Shown: in pieces, positions 18,818-27,854 of the stretch | How the letters are laid out: every line of letters starts with the position of its first letter | Position numbering within the stretch: position 1 is the first letter of the stretch | From: Novosphingobium taihuense | Lineage (GTDB): Bacteria > Pseudomonadota > Alphaproteobacteria > Sphingomonadales > Sphingomonadaceae | Length of the DNA stretch: 64,000 nucleotides | Assembly (NCBI RefSeq): GCF_007830315.1 | Contig: NZ_VLKJ01000003.1 | Coordinates: 62,001-126,000, forward strand | Reading direction: 5' to 3' | Program-made: the position numbers and the translations under genes | Notes under the pieces: generated by a model | What the model was told of the DNA's origin: nothing | What the model saw: the letters and a program-made list of their open reading frames with translations, nothing else | The model's database searches: none

Positions 18818-19411
18818 ATGACCGTGGTTGAAGACCGCCCGGCAGCAGACGAGATGCTGGTCGCCCGTCGTGCGATGATCGATAGCCAGCTCCGAGTGAG
18901 CGGGGTGAATTCGCCCGCAGTTCTCAACGCCTTCAACGCCGTGCCGCGTGAGGATTTCGTCTCGGCAGAGCGCCGCGCCGTGGCCTATGCCGATCGTGCG
19001 CTGCCGCTTGGCGATGGTGCCGTGCTTTCTCCGGCGCTGACTTACGGCCAGATGCTGGAAGCTGCCGCCACTGGCCGTGATGATCGCGTTCTGGTGATTT
19101 CGACCAACGGTTATCTCGCAGCGCTGGCCAGCCAGCTTGCAGGCGACGTGAACCGCGCCGACAGCCTCGTTGCGGCGCAGGGCGGTCCCTACTCGCTGAT
19201 TCTGATCGATGGCGCAGCCGAAGTCCTGCCCGATTCGTTGGCCGCCCTGCTCGCCGACGATGGCCGGGTGGTCACCGGTCTGGTCGACCGTGGGGTTACC
19301 CGTCTGGCCGTTGCGACCAAAGCGCATGGCCACGTGGTAGCAACGCCGCTGTCCGATGCCGACTTCGCCGTTCTGCCGGAATTTGCCGCGCCCAAAAAGT
19401 GGAGCTTCTGA
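18818..19411 (+). CDS. Degenerate protein-L-isoaspartate O-methyltransferase-like protein
   Basis: 197 residues from ATG 18818, chosen for GAGGG five bases upstream; in-frame ATGs at 18806 and 18707 are alternatives. The N-terminal third (ARRAMIDSQLRVSGV, AFNAVPREDFV, LPLGDGAVLSPALTYGQMLEAA) is clearly PCMT. The SAM-binding loop expected as LEIGTGSGY reads VLVISTNGYLAAL, and about 40 residues that normally follow are missing before LILIDGAAEVLP. Methyltransferase activity is therefore doubtful and the protein may have another role. It lies five bases before the tolC-like gene, so the two are probably co-expressed. Confidence 0.82.
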   Translation: MTVVEDRPAADEMLVARRAMIDSQLRVSGVNSPAVLNAFNAVPREDFVSAERRAVAYADRALPLGDGAVLSPALTYGQMLEAAATGRDDRVLVISTNGYLAALASQLAGDVNRADSLVAAQGGPYSLILIDGAAEVLPDSLAALLADDGRVVTGLVDRGVTRLAVATKAHGHVVATPLSDADFAVLPEFAAPKKWSF

Positions 19412-19416
19412 GCCTC

Positions 19417-20874
19417 ATGGCCACCCACAAGGCGCTACGCCTCATGCTGGCGGCAAGCGCCGCCGGCCTCGCTGCATCGCCGGCACTGGCCGACGACCTG
19501 CGCGAGGCGCTGACCAGCGCTTACAATACCAATCCGACCTTGCAGGCCGCACGCGCCAATCAGCGCGCTACCGACGAAGGCGTGCCGCTTGCAAAGGCGC
19601 GCGGTTTACCGAGTCTGCAAGGGCAGGCCAATTACACCGAGTTTCTGAAAAAGAATCCGGTGGCCTTTACCGCGCCTGACCGTGCCCTGACTGCCGATTT
19701 GCAGCTCGGGCTGCCGGTGTTTTCGGGTGGCTCGGTCAAGAATTCGATCCGTGCTGCCAAGACTCGTGTCGAGGCCGGGCAAGAAGACCTGCGCGCCACC
19801 GAGGCCGGCGTGTTCTCGCAAGTCGTCGCCGCCTATATGGACGTGATCCGCGATTCAGCGATCGTCGGCTTGAACAAGAACAATGTCGACGTGCTGGAGG
19901 TGAACCTCAAGGCTACGAGCGACCGCTTCGAAATCGGCGACGTGACGCGCACCGACGTTGCCCAGTCGAACTCGCGCCTTGCGCTGGCCCGGGGCGATCT
20001 GCGCACCGCGCAGGCCAATCTCGTTGCCAGCCGCGAACGGTACATTCAGGTCGTGGGCAAAGTACCGACAGCACTGCAGCCGCCACCGCCACTGCCCGGC
20101 CTGCCACGCGATCCTGACGATGCAGTTGACTTCGCGCTTGAAAACAACCCTGATCTGCTCGCTGCACGTGAACGTAGCAAGGCGGCGGGCTACGACGTAC
20201 GTGTGGCGGACGCCGCGAAACTGCCGACAGTCTCGCTGACGTCCAGCGGCAGCTACCAGAACTTCCTCGGCACTCTTGGTGGCGGCATTCCCGGCGGCGT
20301 TATACAACGCTCGACGACGGCGCAGGCCGGCGTAAGTGTGTCTGTCCCGCTTTTTCAGGGCGGTGGCCCGGCTGCGCAGACGCGGCAAGCGCAAGCGCGC
20401 GAGAGTGCCACAGTTGAACAGGAAATTGGCGTTGAGCGCGAGGTCATTGCCTCGGTCCGTTCTGCCTATGCTTCTTGGCTTGCCGCGAACGAGATCATCG
20501 CGATGAACCAGACCGCAGTCGATGCCGCGGCGCTCAGCCTTGAAGGCGTGCGCGCGGAAAACACCGTGGGCAATCGCACGATCCTCAACATCCTCGACGC
20601 CGAGCAGGAGCTGCTTCGCGCACAGGTGCAACTCGTCGCCGCGCGGCGCAACGCCTATGTCGCGGGGTTCAACCTGCTTTCGGCGATGGGCAAGGCCGAT
20701 GCCAACGATCTCGGCCTCGATGGCGGCGCGCTCTATGACCCTCAGGTCAACTATGACCGGGTCAAGGGTCGTATCTGGGACTGGGACCGCGATCCGACGC
20801 CAAAGGCCGTCTCGACGCGCACCGTTGACACGCCCGCACAGGATGCGACAATTCCGCCCGCACCGATGCCTTGA
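19417..20874 (+). CDS. tolC: TolC family outer membrane efflux/secretion channel
   Basis: 485 residues. Signal peptide MATHKALRLMLAASAAGLAASPALA, cleaved before DDLREALTSAY. Two OEP repeats with long alternating coiled-coil helices: TNPTLQAARANQRATDEG, QSNSRLALARGDLRTAQANL, ENNPDLLAARER, ILNILDAEQELLRAQVQLVAARR. Forms the trimeric outer membrane exit duct for type I secretion or RND efflux; no inner membrane partner is encoded nearby. The start at 19417 lies just past the preceding stop; a GTG at 19399 would add six residues before the signal peptide. Confidence 0.94.
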   Translation: MATHKALRLMLAASAAGLAASPALADDLREALTSAYNTNPTLQAARANQRATDEGVPLAKARGLPSLQGQANYTEFLKKNPVAFTAPDRALTADLQLGLPVFSGGSVKNSIRAAKTRVEAGQEDLRATEAGVFSQVVAAYMDVIRDSAIVGLNKNNVDVLEVNLKATSDRFEIGDVTRTDVAQSNSRLALARGDLRTAQANLVASRERYIQVVGKVPTALQPPPPLPGLPRDPDDAVDFALENNPDLLAARERSKAAGYDVRVADAAKLPTVSLTSSGSYQNFLGTLGGGIPGGVIQRSTTAQAGVSVSVPLFQGGGPAAQTRQAQARESATVEQEIGVEREVIASVRSAYASWLAANEIIAMNQTAVDAAALSLEGVRAENTVGNRTILNILDAEQELLRAQVQLVAARRNAYVAGFNLLSAMGKADANDLGLDGGALYDPQVNYDRVKGRIWDWDRDPTPKAVSTRTVDTPAQDATIPPAPMP

Positions 20875-20915
20875 GAGAATCGGTGCTGCAGGGGCATTTG
20901 GGGGTAGAAGTTGCG

Positions 20916-21332
20916 ATGCGTCAGGCCGGTGAACCGTCCGTCGAGGAAATCCTCGAGTCGATCAAGAAAGTGATCGCGCGCGACAACAAGGCGGAGGCGC
21001 AGGCGCGCCTGCGGCCGGAACCCCGCCCCGCGCCACGCCCCGACGTGCTCGAACTGACCGAAACCGCGCAAGACGATGACGATGACGCGACCGGCGGGCT
21101 GATCGCTGATGCAGCAGCAGCCTCGATGCGCGAATCGCTGGCAGCGCTTTCGATGCTGGCCCAGCCCGGCGTTGCCCCGCAGATCGTCCGTTCAGGGGAG
21201 ACTTCGCTCGAAGGTCTGGTGCGCGAACTCCTCAAGCCAATGCTGGCCGAGTGGCTCGACAAGAACCTGCCCGCCATGGTGGAAAAGATGGTCGCAGCAG
21301 AAATCGCCCGTATCGCTGGGAAGCGCGGCTGA
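20916..21332 (+). CDS. popZ: PopZ-like polar organising protein (DUF2497)
   Basis: 138 residues. In PopZ, the N-terminal helix recruits clients, a Pro/acidic linker keeps the condensate fluid, and C-terminal helices oligomerise. All three are visible: PSVEEILESIKKVIARDN at the N-terminus, EPRPAPRPDVLELTETAQDDDDDA in the middle, and LEGLVRELLKPMLAEWLDKNLPAMV at the end. The length is less than the 177 residues of Caulobacter PopZ because the linker is short. ATG 20916 has GGGGGTAGAAG upstream. It follows the tolC-like gene by 41 bases. Role in chromosome anchoring at the pole is inferred from the family. Confidence 0.85.
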   Translation: MRQAGEPSVEEILESIKKVIARDNKAEAQARLRPEPRPAPRPDVLELTETAQDDDDDATGGLIADAAAASMRESLAALSMLAQPGVAPQIVRSGETSLEGLVRELLKPMLAEWLDKNLPAMVEKMVAAEIARIAGKRG

Positions 21333-21343
21333 TTTTGCAGTTT

Positions 21344-21363
21344 GCGCCGTGAACTTACGGCGC
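21344..21363 (+). repeat. Short hairpin between popZ and S9 peptidase genes
   Basis: GCGCCGT (21344-21350) and ACGGCGC (21357-21363) form a perfect 7-bp stem with a 6-base loop, ending 13 bases before the peptidase ATG. There is no T run; it may lower read-through or act in the leader. Confidence 0.35.
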
Positions 21364-21376
21364 TAATCCGGTTTCC

Positions 21377-23479
21377 ATGAAAACCAACTCGCTGTTGCTG
21401 GCGGCCGCCTCGCTGGCCGTCGCATTCGCCGCTCCTGCAATCGCCCAGCAGGCCGCTCCTTTCTCGCCGCAGGATCTGGTGACGCTCGGCCGCCTTGGCG
21501 GCACGGCAGTTTCGCCAGATGGCAAGACCGTCGCCTACATCGTCACTACCACCGACCCTGCCAGCTACAAGCGCACCCCGTCGCTGTGGGTCCGCAGCGC
21601 CGATGGCAAGGGCGAGCCGCGCCGCATCGACACCGGCGGCAGCGCCAGCGATCCGGCCTTCGCACCCGACGGCGCGCTCTACTATCTCTCCGATCGCAAG
21701 GTGGGCGAGGCCGAGACCACGCAGGTCTGGAAGGTCGACGTAGCATCGGGCGTGACCACGCAGGTGACCGCGTTCAAGGCCGAGGTTTCGGGCTTCGAGC
21801 TTTCGCCCAACGGCAAGCGCATTGCCGTGTGGGGCGACATTGCGCGCGATTGCGCGACCTTCGGCTGCGAAAGCGATGGCAACACCGCCCTTCCCGGCCC
21901 CGGCACCGGCCGCCATTACAAGGACGGCGCGGGCTTCGTCCGCCACTGGGACGCATGGGAAACGCCGGGCAACTACAGCCGTGTCTTTGCCTTCGATCTG
22001 GGCGCGGATGGCAAGGTCATGGGCGAAGGCAAGGCCGCTGACGGCCCTGTCGGCACACTTACTGGAGACAGTCCCGTCAAGCCATTCGGTGGTGGCGAAG
22101 ACGTGGCTTGGGCAGTGGACTCGCAATCGCTGTTCTTCGTGGCGCGGCAGGCGGACCGCAATGAGCCGACTTCGACCAACCTCGACATCTGGCAATCGAA
22201 GCTGGACGGCAGCGTGCCGAAGAACCTGACCGAGACCAACAAGGCGACAGACAATACGCCCGCCCCTTCGCCAGACGGGAAGTGGCTGGCCTACGCAGCG
22301 ATGGCGCGGCCCGGTTACGAAGCGGACCGTCTTGTCGTCCATCTCATCAACTTGCAAACAGGCGAAAGGCGAGAACTGACTGGCGCGTGGGACCGATCAG
22401 TCGCTTCGCTGACGTGGACTCGTGACAGCAAGGCGCTTATCGCAACTGCCGAGGACGTGCTTGATACGCCTGCTTTCCGCGTCGATCCGGTGAGCGGAAA
22501 GGTCACGCGCCTTGTCCTCAATCCAGGACGCGAAGGCCACATTGGCAATGTCGTGCCGTTCAATGACGGCCGCCTGGTCTACACCCGCGATTCGATTGAC
22601 GGTCCGGCAGAACTGTTCATCGGCAAGCCGGGCAAGGCAGGCACGCGCCTGACCGATGTTGCTACTTCGGCGCTCGCCCAACGCGCGCCTGTCGTCACGC
22701 AGCGCTTCAGCTTCAAGGGTGCGGACGGTGACACCGTTTGGGGCCAGATTACCAAGCCGAGCTGGATCAAGGGCAAGATGCCCTCGGTTCTGTTTGTCCA
22801 CGGCGGGCCGCAGGGCTCATACAACGACAGCTGGTCAAACCGTTGGAACCCGCGAGTCTGGGCAAGCCAGGGCTATGCCATCGTGTCGGTCGATTTCCAC
22901 GGCTCGACCGGATACGGGCAGGCCTTCACCGACGCCATTAACCGCCAGTGGGGTGGAAAGCCTCTGGATGACCTGCAGAAGGGCTTTGCCGCCGCGATCA
23001 CGCTCGACAGCCAGATCGATGGCGACAATGCCTGTGCGGCAGGCGCATCCTATGGCGGCTACATGATGAACTGGATCGCAGGCGTGTGGCCAGATCGCTT
23101 CAAGTGCCTTGTCCAGCATGACGGCGTGTTCGATGCCCGCGCCATGGCCTATGAAACCGAAGAGCTGTGGTTCGACGAATGGGAACACGGCGGGCACCCT
23201 TATTACGAAGCGCCGGAAGAGTTCGAGAAGTGGAACCCGGTCAACCACGTCGCCAAATGGAAGACGCCGATGCTGGTCATCACCGGCGAGAAGGACTTCC
23301 GCATTCCCTATACGCAAGGACTGGCCGCGTTCACTGCCCTGCAGCGCCGAGGCATCCCATCCGAGCTGCTGGTGTTCCCCGATGAGAACCACTGGGTGCT
23401 CAAGGCCAAGAACTCGTTGCAGTGGCACCAGACCTCGTTCAACTGGCTCGACCGCTGGTTGAAGAAGAACGAGAAGTGA
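21377..23479 (+). CDS. Secreted S9 family (prolyl oligopeptidase-type) peptidase
   Basis: 700 residues. Signal peptide MKTNSLLLAAASLAVAFAAPAIA followed by QQAAP. The N-terminal beta-propeller has repeated SPDGK-type blades (VSPDGKTVAY, LSPNGKRIAV, PSPDGKWLAY). The C-terminal alpha/beta hydrolase shows the nucleophile GASYGGYMMNW near 550, catalytic Asp region ITGEKDFRIPYTQG and His in PDENHWVLK. It cleaves short peptides, probably in the periplasm, and resembles dipeptidyl aminopeptidase/acylaminoacyl peptidases. The preferred residue cannot be deduced. The following gene's GTG overlaps its stop. Confidence 0.95.
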   Translation: MKTNSLLLAAASLAVAFAAPAIAQQAAPFSPQDLVTLGRLGGTAVSPDGKTVAYIVTTTDPASYKRTPSLWVRSADGKGEPRRIDTGGSASDPAFAPDGALYYLSDRKVGEAETTQVWKVDVASGVTTQVTAFKAEVSGFELSPNGKRIAVWGDIARDCATFGCESDGNTALPGPGTGRHYKDGAGFVRHWDAWETPGNYSRVFAFDLGADGKVMGEGKAADGPVGTLTGDSPVKPFGGGEDVAWAVDSQSLFFVARQADRNEPTSTNLDIWQSKLDGSVPKNLTETNKATDNTPAPSPDGKWLAYAAMARPGYEADRLVVHLINLQTGERRELTGAWDRSVASLTWTRDSKALIATAEDVLDTPAFRVDPVSGKVTRLVLNPGREGHIGNVVPFNDGRLVYTRDSIDGPAELFIGKPGKAGTRLTDVATSALAQRAPVVTQRFSFKGADGDTVWGQITKPSWIKGKMPSVLFVHGGPQGSYNDSWSNRWNPRVWASQGYAIVSVDFHGSTGYGQAFTDAINRQWGGKPLDDLQKGFAAAITLDSQIDGDNACAAGASYGGYMMNWIAGVWPDRFKCLVQHDGVFDARAMAYETEELWFDEWEHGGHPYYEAPEEFEKWNPVNHVAKWKTPMLVITGEKDFRIPYTQGLAAFTALQRRGIPSELLVFPDENHWVLKAKNSLQWHQTSFNWLDRWLKKNEK

Positions 23480-23862
23480 CAGCAAGCCACGAAGAGATAC
23501 GTCAGGCCGAGATTGCGCTCGAAAAGCTGGGCGGGTTCAACCCGCAACGCCACATCCTGCTGTGCGCCGGACCGGACAAGGACAAGTGCGCCCCGCGCGA
23601 AGTGGGGGACGAGGCATGGAACTTCCTGAAAAAGCGCCTCGGCGAGCTGAAGCTTGGCGGGGCGCAGGGTATCCTGCGCAACAAGGTCGGCTGCCTGCGG
23701 GTATGCCTCGTCGGACCGGTCGCGGTCGTCTATCCGGACAACGTCTGGTACCACTCCTGCACCCCGCCCGTGCTTGAGCGAATCATCCAGGAGCACGTGA
23801 TCGGCGGGGTTCCGGTGGAAGACTACCGGCTTACGTCACCCGGTAGATGGCCTGAATCGTGA
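23476..23862 (+). CDS. Thioredoxin-like [2Fe-2S] ferredoxin-domain protein
   Basis: 128 residues. GTG 23476 overlaps the peptidase stop (GTGA). Cysteines in ILLCAGPDKDKCAP near 27-36 and GCLRVCLVGPVAVVYPDNVWY near 72-76 form the C-x8-C...C-x3-C pattern of thioredoxin-fold [2Fe-2S] ferredoxins (Shethna-type and small (2Fe-2S) proteins). Electron transfer or cluster sensing is likely; no partner enzyme is adjacent. The last residues (LTSPGRWPES) are unlike a folded core. Confidence 0.88.
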   Translation: MTASHEEIRQAEIALEKLGGFNPQRHILLCAGPDKDKCAPREVGDEAWNFLKKRLGELKLGGAQGILRNKVGCLRVCLVGPVAVVYPDNVWYHSCTPPVLERIIQEHVIGGVPVEDYRLTSPGRWPES

Positions 23863-23864
23863 AC

Positions 23865-23880
23865 CCAGCCTGCGGGCTGG
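23865..23880 (+). terminator. Compact hairpin after the [2Fe-2S] protein gene
   Basis: CCAGCC-TGCG-GGCTGG is a perfect 6-bp stem with a tetraloop two bases after the stop codon. No T run follows, so termination is uncertain. Confidence 0.35.
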
Positions 23881-23962
23881 CATGAATTGGCTGCACACGG
23901 AACATAAGTGGACCTTGGGGGATTGGTCGGACAACCGACGCATTTTCCAAGGATTTTCAGCC

Positions 23963-24481
23963 ATGGCCCAGCCCAAGTTCACCGATGCCATAGCCCTGCT
24001 CAAGGCCGATCACCGCGCTGTCGAGGCACTATTCGAGAAGTTCGAAAGCGCGCGTGACGACCGCAAGCAGGCGCTTGCCCTGCAGATCTGCAACGAACTC
24101 AAGGTCCACACGATCATCGAGGAAGAGATCTTCTACCCAGCACTGCGGGGCAAGATCGAGCAGGAAACCTGGACCGAGGCCTATGTCGAGCACGACGCCG
24201 CCAAGGTGCTGATCAACGACATCATGGCTAGCACGCCCGACGACGAGTTCTTCGACGCCAAGGTCAAGGTGCTCAGCGAAGAGATCAAGCACCATGTCCA
24301 TGAGGAGGAGGCACGATCGCAGGGGATGTTCTCTCAGGCACGCGAAACCGGGGTCGACATGGTTGCGCTGCGCGATGCGATGATAGCGCGCAAGCAGGAG
24401 TTGATGCAGCAGATCGGCAAGGGGGCGGACGCCAGCGCGCTGCCCGAGGCCGAACTGCGCGTGGTCCAGACTGTCGCCTGA
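23963..24481 (+). CDS. Hemerythrin HHE cation-binding domain protein
   Basis: 172 residues. Start MAQPKFTDAIALL chosen because AAGGA lies at a suitable distance and the family domain begins at once. Candidate di-iron ligands: His in KADHRAVEALF, His and Glu in KVHTIIEEEIFYPAL, His in YVEHDAAKV and His/Glu in IKHHVHEEEARS. Such proteins bind oxygen, NO or iron, or take part in stress defence. The gene converges on the GntR gene, leaving a two-base gap between stop codons. Confidence 0.9.
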   Translation: MAQPKFTDAIALLKADHRAVEALFEKFESARDDRKQALALQICNELKVHTIIEEEIFYPALRGKIEQETWTEAYVEHDAAKVLINDIMASTPDDEFFDAKVKVLSEEIKHHVHEEEARSQGMFSQARETGVDMVALRDAMIARKQELMQQIGKGADASALPEAELRVVQTVA

Positions 24482-24483
24482 CT

Positions 24484-25146
24484 CTATGCCTGCGCCGTCT
24501 CCGCGCCGTGCCGCATCGTGCGGTAGGCATTTGCGGCGCGGCGGATATGTGTGTTGGCCACTGCGCCCGCCCATTCCTCGTCACGCATCTCGAATGCGCT
24601 GACGAGGTCGCGGTGGTCGCGCTGGCTCTGTTCCATATCGGCGCGCGAGTACTGCTCGGCCGTACGGTGGACGACAATCTGGCTGACGACGAAGCGCATG
24701 AGCTGCCCCAGACGCTCGGACTGTGCTGCGGCAAGTATGACCGCGTGAAAACGCCTGTTGCCTTCGACGAAGCCTGAAACGTCCGGCCCCTCGGGTGCGG
24801 CAATTGCGCGATCGATGAAGTCGCAATGACCGCGCAATTCGCTTATCTGCTCTTCGGTGATCAACCGCGCTGCACGGCTGGCGCAGTGGCTCTCCAGCAT
24901 GGCGCGCAGGGTGAACAGCTCTTCCTCGTCCTCGTCCGACCAGACGGGCACAAAGACCCGGTTGGTGCCCGAGCGCTGCAGCAGCATCTCGGCGACGAGT
25001 TCGGCTATGGCCTCGCGCACGGGCGTGCGAGAAAGGCCGCAATACTGCGCAAACTCGTCTTCGGGCACGAATTGCCCGGCAGGAAAGTGCCCCGAAAGGA
25101 TCCCCGCGCGAATCTTGCGGTAGGCTTCCTGCGAGGCTTTGGACAC
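24484..25146 (-). CDS. GntR family regulator, FCD (FadR-type) subfamily
   Basis: 220 residues from GTG 25146, with AAGGAG upstream. N-terminal winged helix: QEAYRKIRAGILSGHFPAG, PEDEFAQYCGLSRTPVREAIAEL. The helical FCD ligand-binding domain runs from about 85 with FTLRAMLESHCASRAARL, GNRRFHAVILAAAQSERL and a C-terminal EQSQRDHRDLVSAFEMRDEEWAGAVANTHI, including His residues that bind a metal in this class. Lies 57 bases after the TonB receptor gene on the same strand. Likely repressor of the flanking divergent catabolic genes through the palindromes at 27855-27884. Confidence 0.93.
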   Translation of the reverse strand: MSKASQEAYRKIRAGILSGHFPAGQFVPEDEFAQYCGLSRTPVREAIAELVAEMLLQRSGTNRVFVPVWSDEDEEELFTLRAMLESHCASRAARLITEEQISELRGHCDFIDRAIAAPEGPDVSGFVEGNRRFHAVILAAAQSERLGQLMRFVVSQIVVHRTAEQYSRADMEQSQRDHRDLVSAFEMRDEEWAGAVANTHIRRAANAYRTMRHGAETAQA

Positions 25147-25163
25147 GTAAGCTCCTTTATCAT

Positions 25164-25195
25164 GCGGGAAGCCGGCCGAAAGGCCTGCTTCCCGC
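25164..25195 (-). terminator. Strong hairpin between TonB receptor and GntR genes
   Basis: GCGGGAAGC (25164-25172) pairs with GCTTCCCGC (25187-25195), and GGCC with GGCC inside, capped by a GAAA loop. No T run follows on the minus strand, and the GntR gene begins 18 bases later. It may partly separate receptor and regulator expression or protect the receptor mRNA. Confidence 0.45.
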
Positions 25196-25203
25196 AGCCT
25201 TGA

Positions 25204-27744
25204 TCAGAACGATGCGCCCACTTCAACCCCGATCAGGCGACGCGCGCCTGGCGAGATGAACGAGCCGCCGAACTCAATCGCTGGAATGGCCTCGGCAATG
25301 TATTTCCGGTCGAGCAGGTTGTCGGCAAACACGGCGATCCGGTAACGCGGCGTGGTGATGCCTGCGCGCAGGTTGAGCACGCCGAAGGCATCGCGCTTGG
25401 CAACATCGTAGCGGGCGTTGCCGAAGGCCGGCGGCAGGAAGGGCAGCTGCGAGATCGGCAGGAGCCCTGAGAAGATCGTTGGGCGCTCCTGATCCTGCAC
25501 CGAATGGAACCACGTCGGACCGGTCACGCGGTAGTCGGCACGGAACAGAAGCTTGGCGCTGTCGCTGAGCGGTGCGGTGATTTCACTGCCAAGGTTCAGC
25601 GTCCAGTCCGCCGTGTAAGGTGACTTGTTGCCGACGGTGTAGGGGCGCGAGGCGTTCTTCTTGATCTCGCTGTCGGTCACGTTGAACGAGCCGAACACCT
25701 TCCAGCCATCGACGATCTTGCCGGTCAGGTTGATCTCCGCCCCCTTGATGTCGACGCGATCGATGTTCGAGACCACCCGCAGCAGGCCGAAATCACCGAC
25801 GAAGAATTCGAAGAACTGCATGTCGGTGACGCGGGTGTAGTAGCCCGCGAGGTCGTAGGTTATGCGGCCGTCGAACAATTCGCCCTTGATGCCGGCCTCG
25901 AAAGCACTCGACTTTTCCTTGCGGTACTGGTCGTTGATCGTCACGTCGGCATCGATCGTGCCCGGCGTCACACCATTGTTGAAGCGGGTGTTGACCACTG
26001 CCGACGAACCCTGGTTGTTGAAGCCGCCCGACTTGAAGCCGATACCCCAGTTTGCGTAGATATTGAGGGCATTGGTGGGGTGATAGCTGAGCGTCACCTT
26101 GGGCTGGAGCTGCTTGAACGTTGCGTTCTGCGGAGTGAATGCCCCGAAAGCGAGGCCCGGATTGATCGGCCCTCCGGTGAACGGATCGACCGCGTTGGGG
26201 ACCAGCGAATTGGCCGCACGCTCCTCGATATCATAGCGCAGCGCGATGCCGCCGGTGAAGACCTCGGACGGTTTCCACTCGGCCGCGCCGAACGCCGCGT
26301 ATACATTGGTGCGGAACTTGTCGGCGAGCAGCAGCGACGTCGGGTTGACGGTGTTGGGTGCGTTGTAGAGCTGCTTGATCACGCCCTGCCCGGTATCGGC
26401 ACCAAGACTGACCCCGGTCTTGCGGTCGATGTGCAGATAATACGCGCCAAGCTGCCACGTCAGCGGGCCATCGGTGTTCGACAGCAGACGGACTTCGGTG
26501 CTGAAGTCCTTCTGGTTGCGCAGCTGGTACTGGATGCCGTCGCAAGTCGTGGGGCTATAGGGCCCGAAAGTCGATCCGTTTGCCGGTGCGAACAGGAACG
26601 GTACCGGGATCTGCCCGATATTGCCCGGCTGGTTGACCGGGAAGCCGGTGAGCGCAGCGGTGCTCGAGAAGCAGCTTGCAACCGAGCTGTTCACCGCAGG
26701 GTCGGTGTTCGTGATATAGCGCGCGAAGTCTGCCGACGTGCCATCGGCGACGAGGTCCTGCTTGACGTCCGAATATAGCGCCCAGGCGACCAACTTCATG
26801 CCGTTGCCGAATTCCTGATCAATCTTGATCGAGGCATCGAAGCTCTTCTGGTCGTTCGTCGCGCGGATGTTGTTGTAGAAGTTGAACGGGTGCTTGTTCA
26901 CGTCCTCGTAAAATGCAGGGTTCACTGCCCCGAACTGAGGCAGGTGGAAAGAGGCGTTGAACGGCAGCGAGGCACCGTGGAATTCAGCATAGCGCGCCTT
27001 GACGTCAATCTGGGTAGCGGTGCCGCGTCCAATCATCACCCGACCGTCGAGCGCCCAGTTTTCCTTGTCGTCCACGGTCTTGGAATTGTTGAGGAACTTG
27101 TTGCGCCACCAGCCATCGGTGGTGAAGTAATAGCCCGAAGCAACGAAGCCGACGTTCTCGCCAAGAGGACCAGCAATGTGCGCGGTCGCTTCATACGTGG
27201 CTTCATTTGCGTAGGATGCGCGCATGCCGCCGGTCAGCGTATCGGTCGGCTTGAGCGTCTGCAGCACGATCGCGCCGGCCGCGGCGTTGCGGCCATAGAG
27301 CGCGCCCTGTGGGCCCTTCAGCACTTCGACCTGCGATAGCGTACCCTGCGGCTGGTTTAGCTGTGCCGTATTGGTCTTGAGAATGCCATCGACGACGAGA
27401 GCGACCGAGCTTTCGGCATCGCGCGCGCCGTTGATGCCGCGAATGTTGATCTGGGTGTCGCCCGCTTCAGCCGTGCCGGTCACGATGGTGACGCCGGGCG
27501 TGAGTTGGGTGAAGTCCTCGGCCTTGACTGCGCCGGTGTTCTGCAGCGCCGATGCGGTGAGGACCGAAACCGAGGCCGGCACGTCCTGCAACCGCTCGTT
27601 CTGGCGGCGGGCGGTAACGATGATCGTTTCGCCGGTCTCGTCAGCCTTGGCCGAGTCCTGCGGGGCTTCCTGCGCAAGCGCTGGCATGGCGGCGAGCATC
27701 AGGCCCAGGGCCGATGCATTCACTAGAAGACGGCTGGCACGCAT
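25204..27744 (-). CDS. TonB-dependent outer membrane receptor
   Basis: 846 residues. Start MRASRLLVNASALGL has GGGAGG directly upstream; the open frame extends a further 40 residues into the promoter region. Signal peptide ends at PALAQ. TonB-box-like ETIIVTARRQNERLQDVPASV, plug domain with PGVTIVTGTAEAGDTQINIRGI and GPQGALYGRNAAAGAIV, then a 22-strand type barrel ending in VGASF with the terminal Phe. Sphingomonad receptors of this type import organic nutrients as well as siderophores. The catabolic genes opposite suggest that it brings in their substrate. Confidence 0.94.
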   Translation of the reverse strand: MRASRLLVNASALGLMLAAMPALAQEAPQDSAKADETGETIIVTARRQNERLQDVPASVSVLTASALQNTGAVKAEDFTQLTPGVTIVTGTAEAGDTQINIRGINGARDAESSVALVVDGILKTNTAQLNQPQGTLSQVEVLKGPQGALYGRNAAAGAIVLQTLKPTDTLTGGMRASYANEATYEATAHIAGPLGENVGFVASGYYFTTDGWWRNKFLNNSKTVDDKENWALDGRVMIGRGTATQIDVKARYAEFHGASLPFNASFHLPQFGAVNPAFYEDVNKHPFNFYNNIRATNDQKSFDASIKIDQEFGNGMKLVAWALYSDVKQDLVADGTSADFARYITNTDPAVNSSVASCFSSTAALTGFPVNQPGNIGQIPVPFLFAPANGSTFGPYSPTTCDGIQYQLRNQKDFSTEVRLLSNTDGPLTWQLGAYYLHIDRKTGVSLGADTGQGVIKQLYNAPNTVNPTSLLLADKFRTNVYAAFGAAEWKPSEVFTGGIALRYDIEERAANSLVPNAVDPFTGGPINPGLAFGAFTPQNATFKQLQPKVTLSYHPTNALNIYANWGIGFKSGGFNNQGSSAVVNTRFNNGVTPGTIDADVTINDQYRKEKSSAFEAGIKGELFDGRITYDLAGYYTRVTDMQFFEFFVGDFGLLRVVSNIDRVDIKGAEINLTGKIVDGWKVFGSFNVTDSEIKKNASRPYTVGNKSPYTADWTLNLGSEITAPLSDSAKLLFRADYRVTGPTWFHSVQDQERPTIFSGLLPISQLPFLPPAFGNARYDVAKRDAFGVLNLRAGITTPRYRIAVFADNLLDRKYIAEAIPAIEFGGSFISPGARRLIGVEVGASF

Positions 27745-27854
27745 TCTCAAACCTCCCTGTTCGGTTCGATGTCGTCGTGGCCCGAAAGCCATGGTGCGTT
27801 CGAAATCCGGTTGCGCAGCGAACGCTGGGCTATCTGCCCCCCTCTTGACGCTCG

